DNA from: a virus
Virus record (IMG/VR): IMGVR_UViG_3300045257_000045
Coordinates: 1-64,000 of that record
Strand: one strand, 5' to 3'
Length of the DNA: 64,000 nucleotides
Of this stretch, positions 37,846 to 44,868 are shown piece by piece (positions within the stretch are counted from its first letter, which is position 1; every line of letters begins with the position of its first letter). The translations under genes were made by a program, and so were the position numbers. Below the pieces are notes generated by a model. The model had not been told where the DNA came from. It did not search any database and saw nothing but the letters and a program-made list of their open reading frames with translations.

Positions 37846-38420
37846 ACCTAGACTTCAACAAGCTGCGGAAGGCGCTCGTGGAGCGACCTAACACGGGCCA
37901 CGACGTTACGGTCTTCGTTCACCCAGACGACCTTAAAGCAATGGCTCTGTTTTACGGGCAGTCGATACCTTTCGGCGCGTGGCCTGCTGTTTCGCACTTT
38001 GTCGGCTACTCCCTCAAGAGGGCTGGTCTGCTTGCGAAGCGCGGCGAGGCCAAGATATTCGACGCCACCGTCCTCACGTTGCAGATCGTGGACCTCAAAG
38101 CCGATGTGTGCAGCAAACCTGGGTACGGCTGTTGCGACGGCAATATGGTTGAAGGCCACGCAGACACCTGCAAACACGCGGACGGAGTAGCGCCGCCGCC
38201 CAACGAAGCCCGCAAGCAGGAGTTGCAGCACGAGGTCTGGCATCTCAAGAACGTCATCACGGAGCAGGACAAGGCTCTGGCTCACTGGCGGAAGGAGGCC
38301 GACAAGGACGCTGCCAAGATGGCTGAGCTTCGTCTTGAGAACTACCGCCTAGGGACTGAGCTGGTGTGGGCTAAGGAAACAGGCAAGCAACTGGTGGAGA
38401 TACTGAGGGGTAAACTCTGA
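37842..38420 (+). CDS. Hypothetical protein with coiled-coil tail (192 aa)
   Basis: ATG 37842 overlaps the previous stop. The N-terminal alpha/beta part (VTVFVHPDDLKAMALFYG) resembles the preceding protein. A Cys/His cluster in the middle (CSKPGYGCCDG, HADTCKH) may bind metal. The last 70 residues are a coiled coil (ELQHEVWHLKNVITEQDKAL). Confidence 0.75.
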   Translation: MNLDFNKLRKALVERPNTGHDVTVFVHPDDLKAMALFYGQSIPFGAWPAVSHFVGYSLKRAGLLAKRGEAKIFDATVLTLQIVDLKADVCSKPGYGCCDGNMVEGHADTCKHADGVAPPPNEARKQELQHEVWHLKNVITEQDKALAHWRKEADKDAAKMAELRLENYRLGTELVWAKETGKQLVEILRGKL

Positions 38421-38578
38421 TGTGGGAATGTTGCGACGAAGCTAGGAGGTTGGGGTGGAATGGCATGGTGAGGATGATTGTGCTAGGGTGGAAGACACCT
38501 AGAGAATCCTCGGTCGTCATCGAGATCTGCCCGTACTGCGACAAGGTTCTCCGAGGTGGAGATTCCGGAGCGGCGTAG
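38420..38578 (+). CDS. Small Cys-containing protein (52 aa)
   Basis: TGATG junction with the previous gene. Starts MWECCDEARR and later CPYC, two possible metal-binding pairs. Last gene before the 38.6-kb spacer. Confidence 0.6.
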   Translation: MWECCDEARRLGWNGMVRMIVLGWKTPRESSVVIEICPYCDKVLRGGDSGAA

Positions 38579-38597
38579 TGCCGCCAGGGATAAACCC

Positions 38598-38669
38598 CAG
38601 ATTACACTTCCATGTCAGAATGTGTACCTTTAGTACTAGCAATAGCCATTTCGGGCTATGCGTAATCTG
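38598..38669. repeat. Inverted repeat around a hairpin near the convergence point
   Basis: CAGATTAC (38598-38605) is repeated in inverse orientation at 38662-38669. Inside lies a 6-bp hairpin (ATAGCC 38642-38647 with GGCTAT 38654-38659). The whole 72-base unit lies in the only sizeable spacer near the meeting point of the two gene arms. It could be a bidirectional terminator or a regulatory RNA element. Confidence 0.6.
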
Positions 38670-38695
38670 TTTGGAGTGATACACTTACCTTGTCT

Positions 38696-38914
38696 ATGCA
38701 CCTTCATAATATAATAGAGGTCTTGGAGAAGGCCATACAACATTTGCGGGACGCCGTCGAGTCTTTGAAGAAGGCCGACGTTCTATTGGCGGGGGTAGAC
38801 ATAGCCGTCCTGGAAGGAATAGTAGCCCCGCCTACCAAGGGCTCAAAGACCTCTGCGTCATTGAAGAGGTCTTGGGAACGACGCAAGCAGAGCGAGGAGC
38901 CCGAAACCTCATAG
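38696..38914 (+). CDS. Hypothetical protein (72 aa)
   Basis: ATG 38696 (TTG 38690 also possible); the only upstream GGAG is too far for a good ribosome site. A helical N-terminal half (EVLEKAIQHLRDAVESL), then a Ser/Lys/Arg-rich end. Its stop overlaps the stop of the convergent gene on the other strand. Confidence 0.6.
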   Translation: MHLHNIIEVLEKAIQHLRDAVESLKKADVLLAGVDIAVLEGIVAPPTKGSKTSASLKRSWERRKQSEEPETS

Positions 38915-39607
38915 AATCCTCAGAGCAACCCTCCCACCAAGATCCACCCACATCCTCAGCTTCTGCCACAGCGTCTTGGGCTTGACGAACTCGTCGGCCT
39001 CTGCGTGTACGTCCTTGGCAATCCCATCTACACTCTGCCCGATCCCCACAAACGCCTTGGACATCTCCGGTGCGGCTTTGCCGACAGCCTCGGAGGTCAC
39101 AGCAATTCCGACAGCCGTCACGTTCGCAGTCTGTACGAATGCGTTCAGATCAGGATAGAGGTCGTCCAGCGAATCCTTGGCATCCCCCACAAGCGCCGTT
39201 GAGGCGTCTCCCAGCTTTGTGTAGCTTGCCAGGACCGGGTCCAGCTTGCTCCCCAGGCCGGTGACGGTGCCGTTCATGGCCGTGAGCTGCTTGTCGGCTT
39301 TGTCCGCAACGTTGGTGACGACGGCCTGGACGGAGGTGAGCTGCTTGTCGGCCTTGACCAGCGCAGAGGACACCTGAGCCATGAGGGCGTCCCGCAGAGG
39401 TAGCTTACCGTACAACGCCTTGCTCTGCGGATCTCCGTTGACGGTCTTCGTGACGGCGTCGAGGACTGGGTCCACACGATCGGTCAGAGCCTGGGCGACG
39501 ACTGCACGGCTGCGGTAGCCTAGCCAGGAGATCGTGGTGAGGGTGCCGAAGAAGGCGAAGACGGACAGCAGGGCGAGGACTACGAAGATGTCTTTAACTG
39601 TCCTCAT
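38909..39607 (-). CDS. Membrane-anchored helical protein (232 aa)
   Basis: MRTVKDIFVVLALLSVFAFF is a membrane anchor. The rest is a long Ala/Val/Lys helix pattern with two copies of KADKQLTS/A (VKADKQLTSVQAVV, DKADKQLTAMNGTV), suggesting a periplasmic rod or coiled coil, as in MCE-like or tail-fibre-like rods. Last gene of the leftward arm. Possibly part of a lysis or exclusion complex; not assignable. Confidence 0.75.
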   Translation of the reverse strand: MRTVKDIFVVLALLSVFAFFGTLTTISWLGYRSRAVVAQALTDRVDPVLDAVTKTVNGDPQSKALYGKLPLRDALMAQVSSALVKADKQLTSVQAVVTNVADKADKQLTAMNGTVTGLGSKLDPVLASYTKLGDASTALVGDAKDSLDDLYPDLNAFVQTANVTAVGIAVTSEAVGKAAPEMSKAFVGIGQSVDGIAKDVHAEADEFVKPKTLWQKLRMWVDLGGRVALRIL

Positions 39608-39938
39608 ACGTTACACCAGCTCCGTGAGCGGCAGACATGCGCGTGTTGTAAACCGCCTCCGCGCCTACCATCTCATCAACCACGTACGCGTCAACAGCAA
39701 AGCCTCGCATAGAATCCAGGCTCCTGCTCGACTTGAACTCGATCACGCTTCCGTTGCTTAGAAGGAGCTTGTTGTCAGACCGGCGCAGTGTGACGTTGTC
39801 GTCCCAAGGTTGCAGCAGCTTCATGGTGTCATCCATAAGGTTCACGCACTGATTGTGGGTCAAGCCGACCACCCAGTTCCGCGAACCAGCGTGGGACAAC
39901 GCGTGTAGTGCTATGAAGTGTAGTTTTCCAGGTGTCAT
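39594..39938 (-). CDS. Terminase-large-subunit-like fragment (114 aa)
   Basis: Contains LLLSNGSVIEF (58-68), SSRSLDSMRG (70-79) and FAVDAYVVDEM (80-90), which correspond to the segment of terminase ATPases that reads S-N-G-S-x-I, then the LRG box, then the hydrophobic Walker B with DE. The Walker A part and the nuclease domain are absent. It has its own AAAGGAAAC ribosome site and intact frame, so it is probably expressed. It may be a remnant or a dominant-negative-type small protein. Confidence 0.65.
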   Translation of the reverse strand: MTPGKLHFIALHALSHAGSRNWVVGLTHNQCVNLMDDTMKLLQPWDDNVTLRRSDNKLLLSNGSVIEFKSSRSLDSMRGFAVDAYVVDEMVGAEAVYNTRMSAAHGAGVTYEDS

Positions 39939-39961
39939 GTTAGTTTCCTTTTGAAATGATG

Positions 39962-40002
39962 AAAAGCCCAGGCCGCAGACTTGTTAGGGTCTACGCCTGG
40001 GC
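39962..40002 (-). terminator. Rho-independent terminator (leftward)
   Basis: Perfect 8-bp stem GCCCAGGC (39995-40002 read leftward) with GCCTGGGC (39966-39973), a partly paired loop, then TTTTC. It lies downstream of the small secreted peptide gene and before the terminase-like gene. Confidence 0.8.
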
Positions 40003-40008
40003 GTTGTC

Positions 40009-40113
40009 TTACTTAGCAGCGACGATGTGAACATCCCAGGGATCGGGAGGAACGGTAGGGCCGTGTGCGACGGCAAGAGCCGCCAGTGTGAGTGCGAGTA
40101 AAATCATCTTCAT
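40009..40113 (-). CDS. Small secreted peptide (34 aa)
   Basis: Start at 40113 with AAGGACACCC upstream. MKMILLALTLAALAVAHG is a short signal peptide; the mature peptide would be only about 16 residues (PTVPPDPWDVHIVAAK). Terminator follows directly. Function unknown. Confidence 0.6.
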   Translation of the reverse strand: MKMILLALTLAALAVAHGPTVPPDPWDVHIVAAK

Positions 40114-40129
40114 TGTTTGGGTGTCCTTG

Positions 40130-40348
40130 TCACGGCTTAGGCTCTTCTGGCTTGGGCTCTGCCATCGGGGGCTGCTTGCGGGAGCCCATTGACCGGGCAA
40201 GAACACCGGTTCCGAAGATGACCAAGTCGTGTGCGATCTGCGGGCGCTGCGTGTTGTCCACGAGAATAACGCCGGTCGCTATGAGCATCAGGCTGACCAT
40301 GTGGTAGCCAGCCTCGCGCTCCAGGAACATTGCGAAACGAGTCAGCAT
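40130..40348 (-). CDS. Holin-like membrane protein (72 aa)
   Basis: AAGGATAAAT before ATG at 40348. Two hydrophobic segments (MVSLMLIATGVILV, LVIFGTGVLA) and a polar, Pro/Lys/Glu-rich C-terminus, the form of small class II-type holins. Position close to the lysozyme gene supports a lysis role. Confidence 0.6.
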   Translation of the reverse strand: MLTRFAMFLEREAGYHMVSLMLIATGVILVDNTQRPQIAHDLVIFGTGVLARSMGSRKQPPMAEPKPEEPKP

Positions 40349-40356
40349 ATTTATCC

Positions 40357-40863
40357 TTACTTGCTTGTCCTAAACACAACGCCAATCTGGGGAACTACAT
40401 TCCACGAGGAGTTGATCCACAGCAGACGGGGCGCAAACAGGATGGCCACGTTGGGGCGAACTTCGTACGCCAGCGTCGCCGCCAAACTTCCTGCAAAAGA
40501 CATGCTCAATCCGCTGGGCACAGCTTGGTTCATCCCGATACCCGCGTCGCCGCCAGCCAGGAACGTCAACTTGCCGCTGGTGAACACGACGCGGTGAAGA
40601 CCCTGTCTGATAGAGGCTGTGAACGCGTAGTAGTCCCGCTTTGTCGTTGGGTCTGTGCGAAGGACGGGCGTGATGTCTGCGGTCGTGCTGGTGTACATCC
40701 TTATGGAAGACAGAGCCGGGTAAATAGCCGTGATCCACAGTGTTGTGCGCGGCGTTCCGATCTGGTTGAACGCTACTCCCCCGCCTGCAAAGGTGGGGAG
40801 TGTCGCCGTTTGCGCCGACGCCGTTAGGCACAACGCTAAAATGAGTGCTAGTCGGTGTATCAC
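40357..40863 (-). CDS. Secreted, beta-rich protein (168 aa)
   Basis: GTG start at 40863 (a longer frame upstream overlaps another gene). Signal peptide IHRLALILALCLTASAQ. The mature part alternates polar and hydrophobic residues in strand-like stretches (GSLAATLAYEVRPNVAILF, NVVPQIGVVFR), like small outer-membrane or periplasmic beta proteins. A phage-encoded surface protein may alter receptor access; inference only. Confidence 0.7.
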   Translation of the reverse strand: MIHRLALILALCLTASAQTATLPTFAGGGVAFNQIGTPRTTLWITAIYPALSSIRMYTSTTADITPVLRTDPTTKRDYYAFTASIRQGLHRVVFTSGKLTFLAGGDAGIGMNQAVPSGLSMSFAGSLAATLAYEVRPNVAILFAPRLLWINSSWNVVPQIGVVFRTSK

Positions 40864-41027
40864 AGGGCTCCTTCGCGCAGGTTCTTCTCGTCCAGCTCGT
40901 CCAAAAACTTCTTGGCTTCGGCCATCTCCGCGTCGGCGTCCTGCGCTGCTGTGGGCCAACCCTCCGCTTCGAACTTCTCCAACTCTTCCGCGATCTTTTC
41001 TTCCTTGGTCTTCTCTACATCGCTCAT
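40860..41027 (-). CDS. Small acidic coiled-coil protein (55 aa)
   Basis: AGGGAGAACACA before the start at 41027. All helix, strongly acidic (EEKIAEELEKFEAEG, EKNLREGAL). Its TGA overlaps the GTG of the following secreted protein. Confidence 0.65.
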   Translation of the reverse strand: MSDVEKTKEEKIAEELEKFEAEGWPTAAQDADAEMAEAKKFLDELDEKNLREGAL

Positions 41028-41040
41028 TGTGTTCTCCCTG

Positions 41041-41556
41041 TCACGCCGACCTGAACAGTTCCGCTGTCCTCGTGTTTCGCTCTTCGGATATTCCGATGCG
41101 GTGGCAGACCTCGGCGCACCGCTTCCAGTTCCTAGCGTCTAGCGCCGCCTTGAGGTGCTGGAACTTGGCGAACCCCGCCAGCCCAAGGTTGTAGGCCATG
41201 TCGAACACAGCCTCCTGGACAAACTCCGGGTAGCTTAGGTACGGAACAACCAGCCGCAGTTCCTTCAAGAACTTGGCCGTGTCGTCGTACAGCACCGCGT
41301 CTATGTCTGCCTCAGCCAACCTAGTCTTGCAGAGGTGCTCGTAATGCGCGGCAGGGTGTCCCACCTCAGACGCTGATACCAAGTGAAAGTCGAAGGCGAG
41401 GTCACAGGCCGGTTCGAAAGGCAGAAGCATAGCGTGCTTGAGGCTAGGCAGCATGTGGCCTACGCCGACAGTGACGTTACCTCTGGTGTCTAGGTAGAGG
41501 TGGTTCACCCTGCCCTCTGCCTCTTCGGTTAGCTTTTTCAGTGCCTCTAGGTTCAT
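41041..41556 (-). CDS. Endolysin, GH24 lysozyme (T4-type)
   Basis: A 171-residue muramidase. Catalytic Glu14, Asp23 and Thr29 have the same spacing as E11, D20 and T26 of T4 lysozyme (EG...YLDT...TVGVGH). It cleaves the glycan backbone of peptidoglycan. No signal peptide, so a holin is needed. AGGAGAACG upstream; start overlaps the stop of the previous gene. Confidence 0.93.
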   Translation of the reverse strand: MNLEALKKLTEEAEGRVNHLYLDTRGNVTVGVGHMLPSLKHAMLLPFEPACDLAFDFHLVSASEVGHPAAHYEHLCKTRLAEADIDAVLYDDTAKFLKELRLVVPYLSYPEFVQEAVFDMAYNLGLAGFAKFQHLKAALDARNWKRCAEVCHRIGISEERNTRTAELFRSA

Positions 41557-41783
41557 CGTTCTCCTCGGTACTCTGTGTCAACTGCCTTCTCCAACTCGCG
41601 CCATGCTGTCTTGACCGTCTGCCACGCAGCCACTTCAGGCACCGATATCGTGTCGGGGTTGTTAACCCGTTCGTTGCGCAGCTTAGCCCAGGAGCCGTAC
41701 GCCACCGCAAAGCGATTGCCCACTTCCCAGGCGGGGGCGGCGGCGTTGAGCGCTAGGCACACAAACAACAGCAGACCCCTCAC
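41553..41783 (-). CDS. Secreted small protein, lysis-cassette neighbour (76 aa)
   Basis: GTG start at 41783. N-terminal signal sequence or anchor (RGLLLFVCLALNAAAPAW), then a helical, charged periplasmic part (VAAWQTVKTAWRELEKAV). The position directly before the lysozyme gene is where spanin genes often lie, but no lipobox or clear spanin pair is recognised. Confidence 0.55.
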   Translation of the reverse strand: MRGLLLFVCLALNAAAPAWEVGNRFAVAYGSWAKLRNERVNNPDTISVPEVAAWQTVKTAWRELEKAVDTEYRGER

Positions 41784-41953
41784 GTTCCTAGACCTTCCGC
41801 CGTGTCCTGCATGTGCCGTGCTAGTTCCCTCTCCAGCTTCGCCACTTCCTGCGGTGTGCCGACCTCTCCCGCTGAGCCGTTGAGAAGCGTGTAGGCGTAG
41901 CACACAATCCGTTCCAGACGGATGATTCTTTGTTTGTCGGTTAGAGCACCCAC
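41780..41953 (-). CDS. Small helical protein (57 aa)
   Basis: GTG start at 41953, inside the end of the dNMP kinase gene. Charged helices (LTDKQRIIRLERIVCYAY, PQEVAKLERELARHM). Its stop overlaps the next start. Unknown. Confidence 0.55.
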   Translation of the reverse strand: MGALTDKQRIIRLERIVCYAYTLLNGSAGEVGTPQEVAKLERELARHMQDTAEGLGT

Positions 41954-42627
41954 GAAGGTTCCTCCTCTTCGTCGCTTATGAATGTCCCGGTGACCTTCTC
42001 AACGACGGCTTGGAACACTGTCTCGGCGTCGCTCCGCAACCCGTCCAAGTCGCCATCGGCCACTCTAATCTCGAAGTCGAACTTTGAATTGATAAGAGCG
42101 ACTTCGCCAGCGTGGTTGGGGTCTCTCCCGTCGTTGACTGTGTAGCCTTCGCGGGTTACCTTCACCGTGTAGCCTTGCGACGACTTGATCCACCAAAACT
42201 CGTTCAAGAAGCGCACGTCGGTCACTAGCGCAATCTGCGGCTTATCAGCTTCGACCCTATACCTCAGAGCGTTGACATAATAGAATTCGTCCTCGGCGCG
42301 TATGTACTCCGAGGCAAAGACTTGCAGGTGCTTCCCGAACCACGTCTTGTTTTCTGCGATCCACGCCAGTTTCTCCGCACTCGTGGCGCAGTCTATTGGG
42401 ATGAGTGGCACAGGCATTAGACCGTACGCCACGGTCTGCGCGGCAACCTCGCTCGACCAGTACGGGTGGCACGGCTGGAGCAGCAAATCGTACCACTGCT
42501 CCTTCAGCATGTCCGCGAAGGCGTAGCGCCTAACGTCGTAACGCCCTCCGTAGGTCTTTATCAAGTGGGCTACAGCTTCGTCTTTGCCTTGTCTGGCGCG
42601 GTGACCGAATCCGATAATCAATGACAT
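41941..42627 (-). CDS. Deoxynucleoside monophosphate kinase
   Basis: A 228-residue protein with a P-loop variant GHRARQGKDE (8-17), matching the T4 gp1-type dNMP kinases (G-x-x-R-x-GKD/GK). YAFADMLKE and LVTDVRFLNEFWWIK further support the family. It phosphorylates dNMPs to dNDPs, feeding DNA synthesis together with the ribonucleotide reductase. AAAGGAATTGC upstream. Confidence 0.85.
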   Translation of the reverse strand: MSLIIGFGHRARQGKDEAVAHLIKTYGGRYDVRRYAFADMLKEQWYDLLLQPCHPYWSSEVAAQTVAYGLMPVPLIPIDCATSAEKLAWIAENKTWFGKHLQVFASEYIRAEDEFYYVNALRYRVEADKPQIALVTDVRFLNEFWWIKSSQGYTVKVTREGYTVNDGRDPNHAGEVALINSKFDFEIRVADGDLDGLRSDAETVFQAVVEKVTGTFISDEEEEPSWVL

Positions 42628-42654
42628 GCAATTCCTTTTAGTGTTAAGCAGTTT

Positions 42655-43989
42655 TTAGTTGGTGTTTGGAACCGTGTACGTGGCTTGGCCTACCATGCCT
42701 TCTTCGTTGTGCCACACGAACGCGTCCGCACTCTGCTGGTTCCCTGTGTACATGTTCTCTGCGTGCCACGCGTCGGGAGGGCAGAGAGCAGACGACACGC
42801 GAACCTTTACACCGTGCAACTCTGTGACACGCTCCTGGTGCAGGTGCCCGGTGCGGACCTCTCGGAACTTAGTGCGTCCCCACATTTCAGGCTTTTGCGA
42901 TGCCATCACCAGGGGGTAGTCCACCTTCTTACCTTTGTGCCCGTGAACCAGCATCAGCATGACCTTGCCCCATTCGTAGAACTTCATTGGGTTAGGGGAG
43001 TTGTTTACTGTGACGTCCAAGCAGTTTTCGAAAGCGCACTCAAGGGAGTCTCCGAGGTGCCACACTGACAGAGTGTCGTGGTTGCCGGGGACCATAAGTA
43101 CATCAACCGGGGCCACTTCTCGCAAGCGCTCTATGGCTCGTGAAATCATCCGACGAGTCTTGACGAACGTCTTCTGGTACCTGCCATCTACATCTTGGGG
43201 TGTTCCTCCCGTGGTCAGGCCCGCCTTGCTGTCTGTGTGTAGAAGATCGTTGCCCACCGTGAACAGCACTCGGTCGAAGTCATACGAACTGGTGCGGCGC
43301 AGTAGCGCCGTCAAGGCGTTGTCGAAATCCTGTTGAGCTATGCTTGAGTCGTAGTTCCTACCACCGGTCTCGTCTCCCCAACAGAGTTTCCCCATGTGCA
43401 GATCTGGAATGCTAATCTCCAACAAGTACCCGCCGCGCTCCTGCCTGCGGTTGATTGGCTTGTAGACTCTGGCATCCTTCTTTGCTTCGTCTTTGAGAGC
43501 TTTGATCTCCGACAGAATGGCTACCACCGCAACCTTGCGGCGCAGCCACGCGGTAATGGCGAAGTTCTCTACGGTAACCGGTACCGTAGACGGGCGCACC
43601 CACTTCGCGTCCTGGAAGGTACGAGTTGAGCGGGGGACACATGACATGTCCCACTTCTTACAGGTCCACTTCTCCACTTCCCACACACTCAGGTCGATCT
43701 CGCAGTGCTCCACTAGAGCCTCAAGAGTGTGTATAGGAGTCTTGGGCATCGTGATGCGCCACGCATCGCCCTCGTGCTCGTGAGTCTCTGGCGCAGCATC
43801 CGACTCTCCCGCGTAGGGCGCGTTAGAGTCTACACCGCCACGCAGCACATCCTGTATCCGTCTTGCCACCTTCTCACTAACGCCACTTACCTTGCTGATA
43901 ATGGTCCTGCCGCAAGTCTTGGCGTCGTACCCAGCCGCCTGACACGCGCTTACTACGTGGTTTATTTCCTGTTCTGAAGTTGAGGGCAT
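42655..43989 (-). CDS. Metallophosphoesterase with N-terminal HTH-like region
   Basis: A 444-residue protein. Calcineurin-like motifs: IPDLHMGK (194-201), GNDLLH (246-251), PGNHD (301-305), VHGHKGK and GHLHQE. The first 60 residues (INHVVSACQAAGYDAKTCG, SGVSEKVARRIQDVL) resemble a DNA-binding helical domain. The core is like SbcD/MRE11-type phage phosphoesterases, which may act on DNA ends or nucleotides. It is the first gene after promoter P5. Confidence 0.85.
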   Translation of the reverse strand: MPSTSEQEINHVVSACQAAGYDAKTCGRTIISKVSGVSEKVARRIQDVLRGGVDSNAPYAGESDAAPETHEHEGDAWRITMPKTPIHTLEALVEHCEIDLSVWEVEKWTCKKWDMSCVPRSTRTFQDAKWVRPSTVPVTVENFAITAWLRRKVAVVAILSEIKALKDEAKKDARVYKPINRRQERGGYLLEISIPDLHMGKLCWGDETGGRNYDSSIAQQDFDNALTALLRRTSSYDFDRVLFTVGNDLLHTDSKAGLTTGGTPQDVDGRYQKTFVKTRRMISRAIERLREVAPVDVLMVPGNHDTLSVWHLGDSLECAFENCLDVTVNNSPNPMKFYEWGKVMLMLVHGHKGKKVDYPLVMASQKPEMWGRTKFREVRTGHLHQERVTELHGVKVRVSSALCPPDAWHAENMYTGNQQSADAFVWHNEEGMVGQATYTVPNTN

Positions 43990-44082
43990 ATTTCTCCGAG
44001 TGTTTGTAGTTAGAGCGTAAGCTGCACAGTGTGCGGGAGCTTCTTACGCCCAAGTGGCGGATAGAGGATTGCTTATCTACTA

Positions 44083-44112
44083 ATGATAGCACACACTTCC
44101 CGCGCGTGTCAA
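44083..44112 (-). promoter_or_regulatory. Promoter of the shared family (P5), leftward
   Basis: Read leftward: TTGACA (44112-44107), an 18-bp spacer CGCGC...GTGTGC, then TATCAT (44088-44083). It directs transcription of the metallophosphoesterase, dNMP kinase and lysis genes. Confidence 0.87.
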
Positions 44113-44113
44113 G

Positions 44114-44533
44114 CTATTTGATCTTAGCTTTCTTCGCTAGGGTGTCGGTGACTGCCGTGGTGGTCACAATATCCACGTGGTTTTTCTCCACGTCGGCTCT
44201 GAGCTTGTGGTTCTCATCCCGCATCCTGGACACAGTTGCTTCGGTGCTGGCTTGGCTGCTGCGCGTGCGCTCGTCCACCATGTCTTGGGTGTGCAGGTTA
44301 ACCAACTGCTGCGCCGTCAGAGCATTGGCTAGATTCTGCAACCCCGTAGCCAGCGCTTCCGTAGCCGCTACCTGCCGTATCTGCTGCTTCTCCACTGCTT
44401 CCAGTCTAGTAGTCCAGGAGCCGTACTGTACAGCGGCTGACCACACCAGAAGACCAACCGCTCCCCACTGAACAGTTAACGGTACGGTGGGCAGATTCCA
44501 CCTTTTGGAAGTAGGTACCGCCTCGTCGCTCAC
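44114..44533 (-). CDS. Membrane-anchored coiled-coil protein (139 aa)
   Basis: A membrane segment at about residues 18-38 (VPLTVQWGAVGLLVWSAAV) is followed by a long heptad-rich region (LEAVEKQQIRQVAATEALA to MRDENHKLRADVEKNHVDI). This resembles Rz-like or holin-like anchored coiled coils. ATGA overlap with the gene before it. Confidence 0.7.
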   Translation of the reverse strand: MSDEAVPTSKRWNLPTVPLTVQWGAVGLLVWSAAVQYGSWTTRLEAVEKQQIRQVAATEALATGLQNLANALTAQQLVNLHTQDMVDERTRSSQASTEATVSRMRDENHKLRADVEKNHVDIVTTTAVTDTLAKKAKIK

Positions 44534-44853
44534 TTAGCAACTCCGGTAGGTGGTGTGGCCGATTGCTTTGTCACGGTGCCCTTGTTCAGATCGATGGCGC
44601 ACACCTTAGGATCTGGGTCAATACCAGCCGCAACGCAGGTTTCTTTGAATAGGCTTTGCTGGTCTGATCTGACCTTTTCCAACTGCTGCGTGATGCCTTC
44701 CTCTCGCCGCACGAGGTTCTCTAGCTTGGCGAGGCGAAGTTCCTGTTCCGCTGCCTTCAGTTTGGCAGCAAGGTCCGTGGGTGCGTCGCTAGTCGCAAAG
44801 GCCGATGAGACTGTCAGAACCAAAATCATTGTAACGTTGTGAAGTAGTTTCAT
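44530..44853 (-). CDS. Periplasmic coiled-coil protein with signal peptide (107 aa)
   Basis: Signal peptide KLLHNVTMILVLTVSSAFA, then a coiled coil (LAAKLKAAEQELRLAKLENL) and two Cys (ETCVAAG, KVCAID) that could form a disulphide. Paired with the next anchored coiled-coil protein, this could be a spanin-like envelope complex; there is no lipobox. Confidence 0.65.
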   Translation of the reverse strand: MKLLHNVTMILVLTVSSAFATSDAPTDLAAKLKAAEQELRLAKLENLVRREEGITQQLEKVRSDQQSLFKETCVAAGIDPDPKVCAIDLNKGTVTKQSATPPTGVAK

Positions 44854-44868
44854 AAGTAAAACCCTTTC

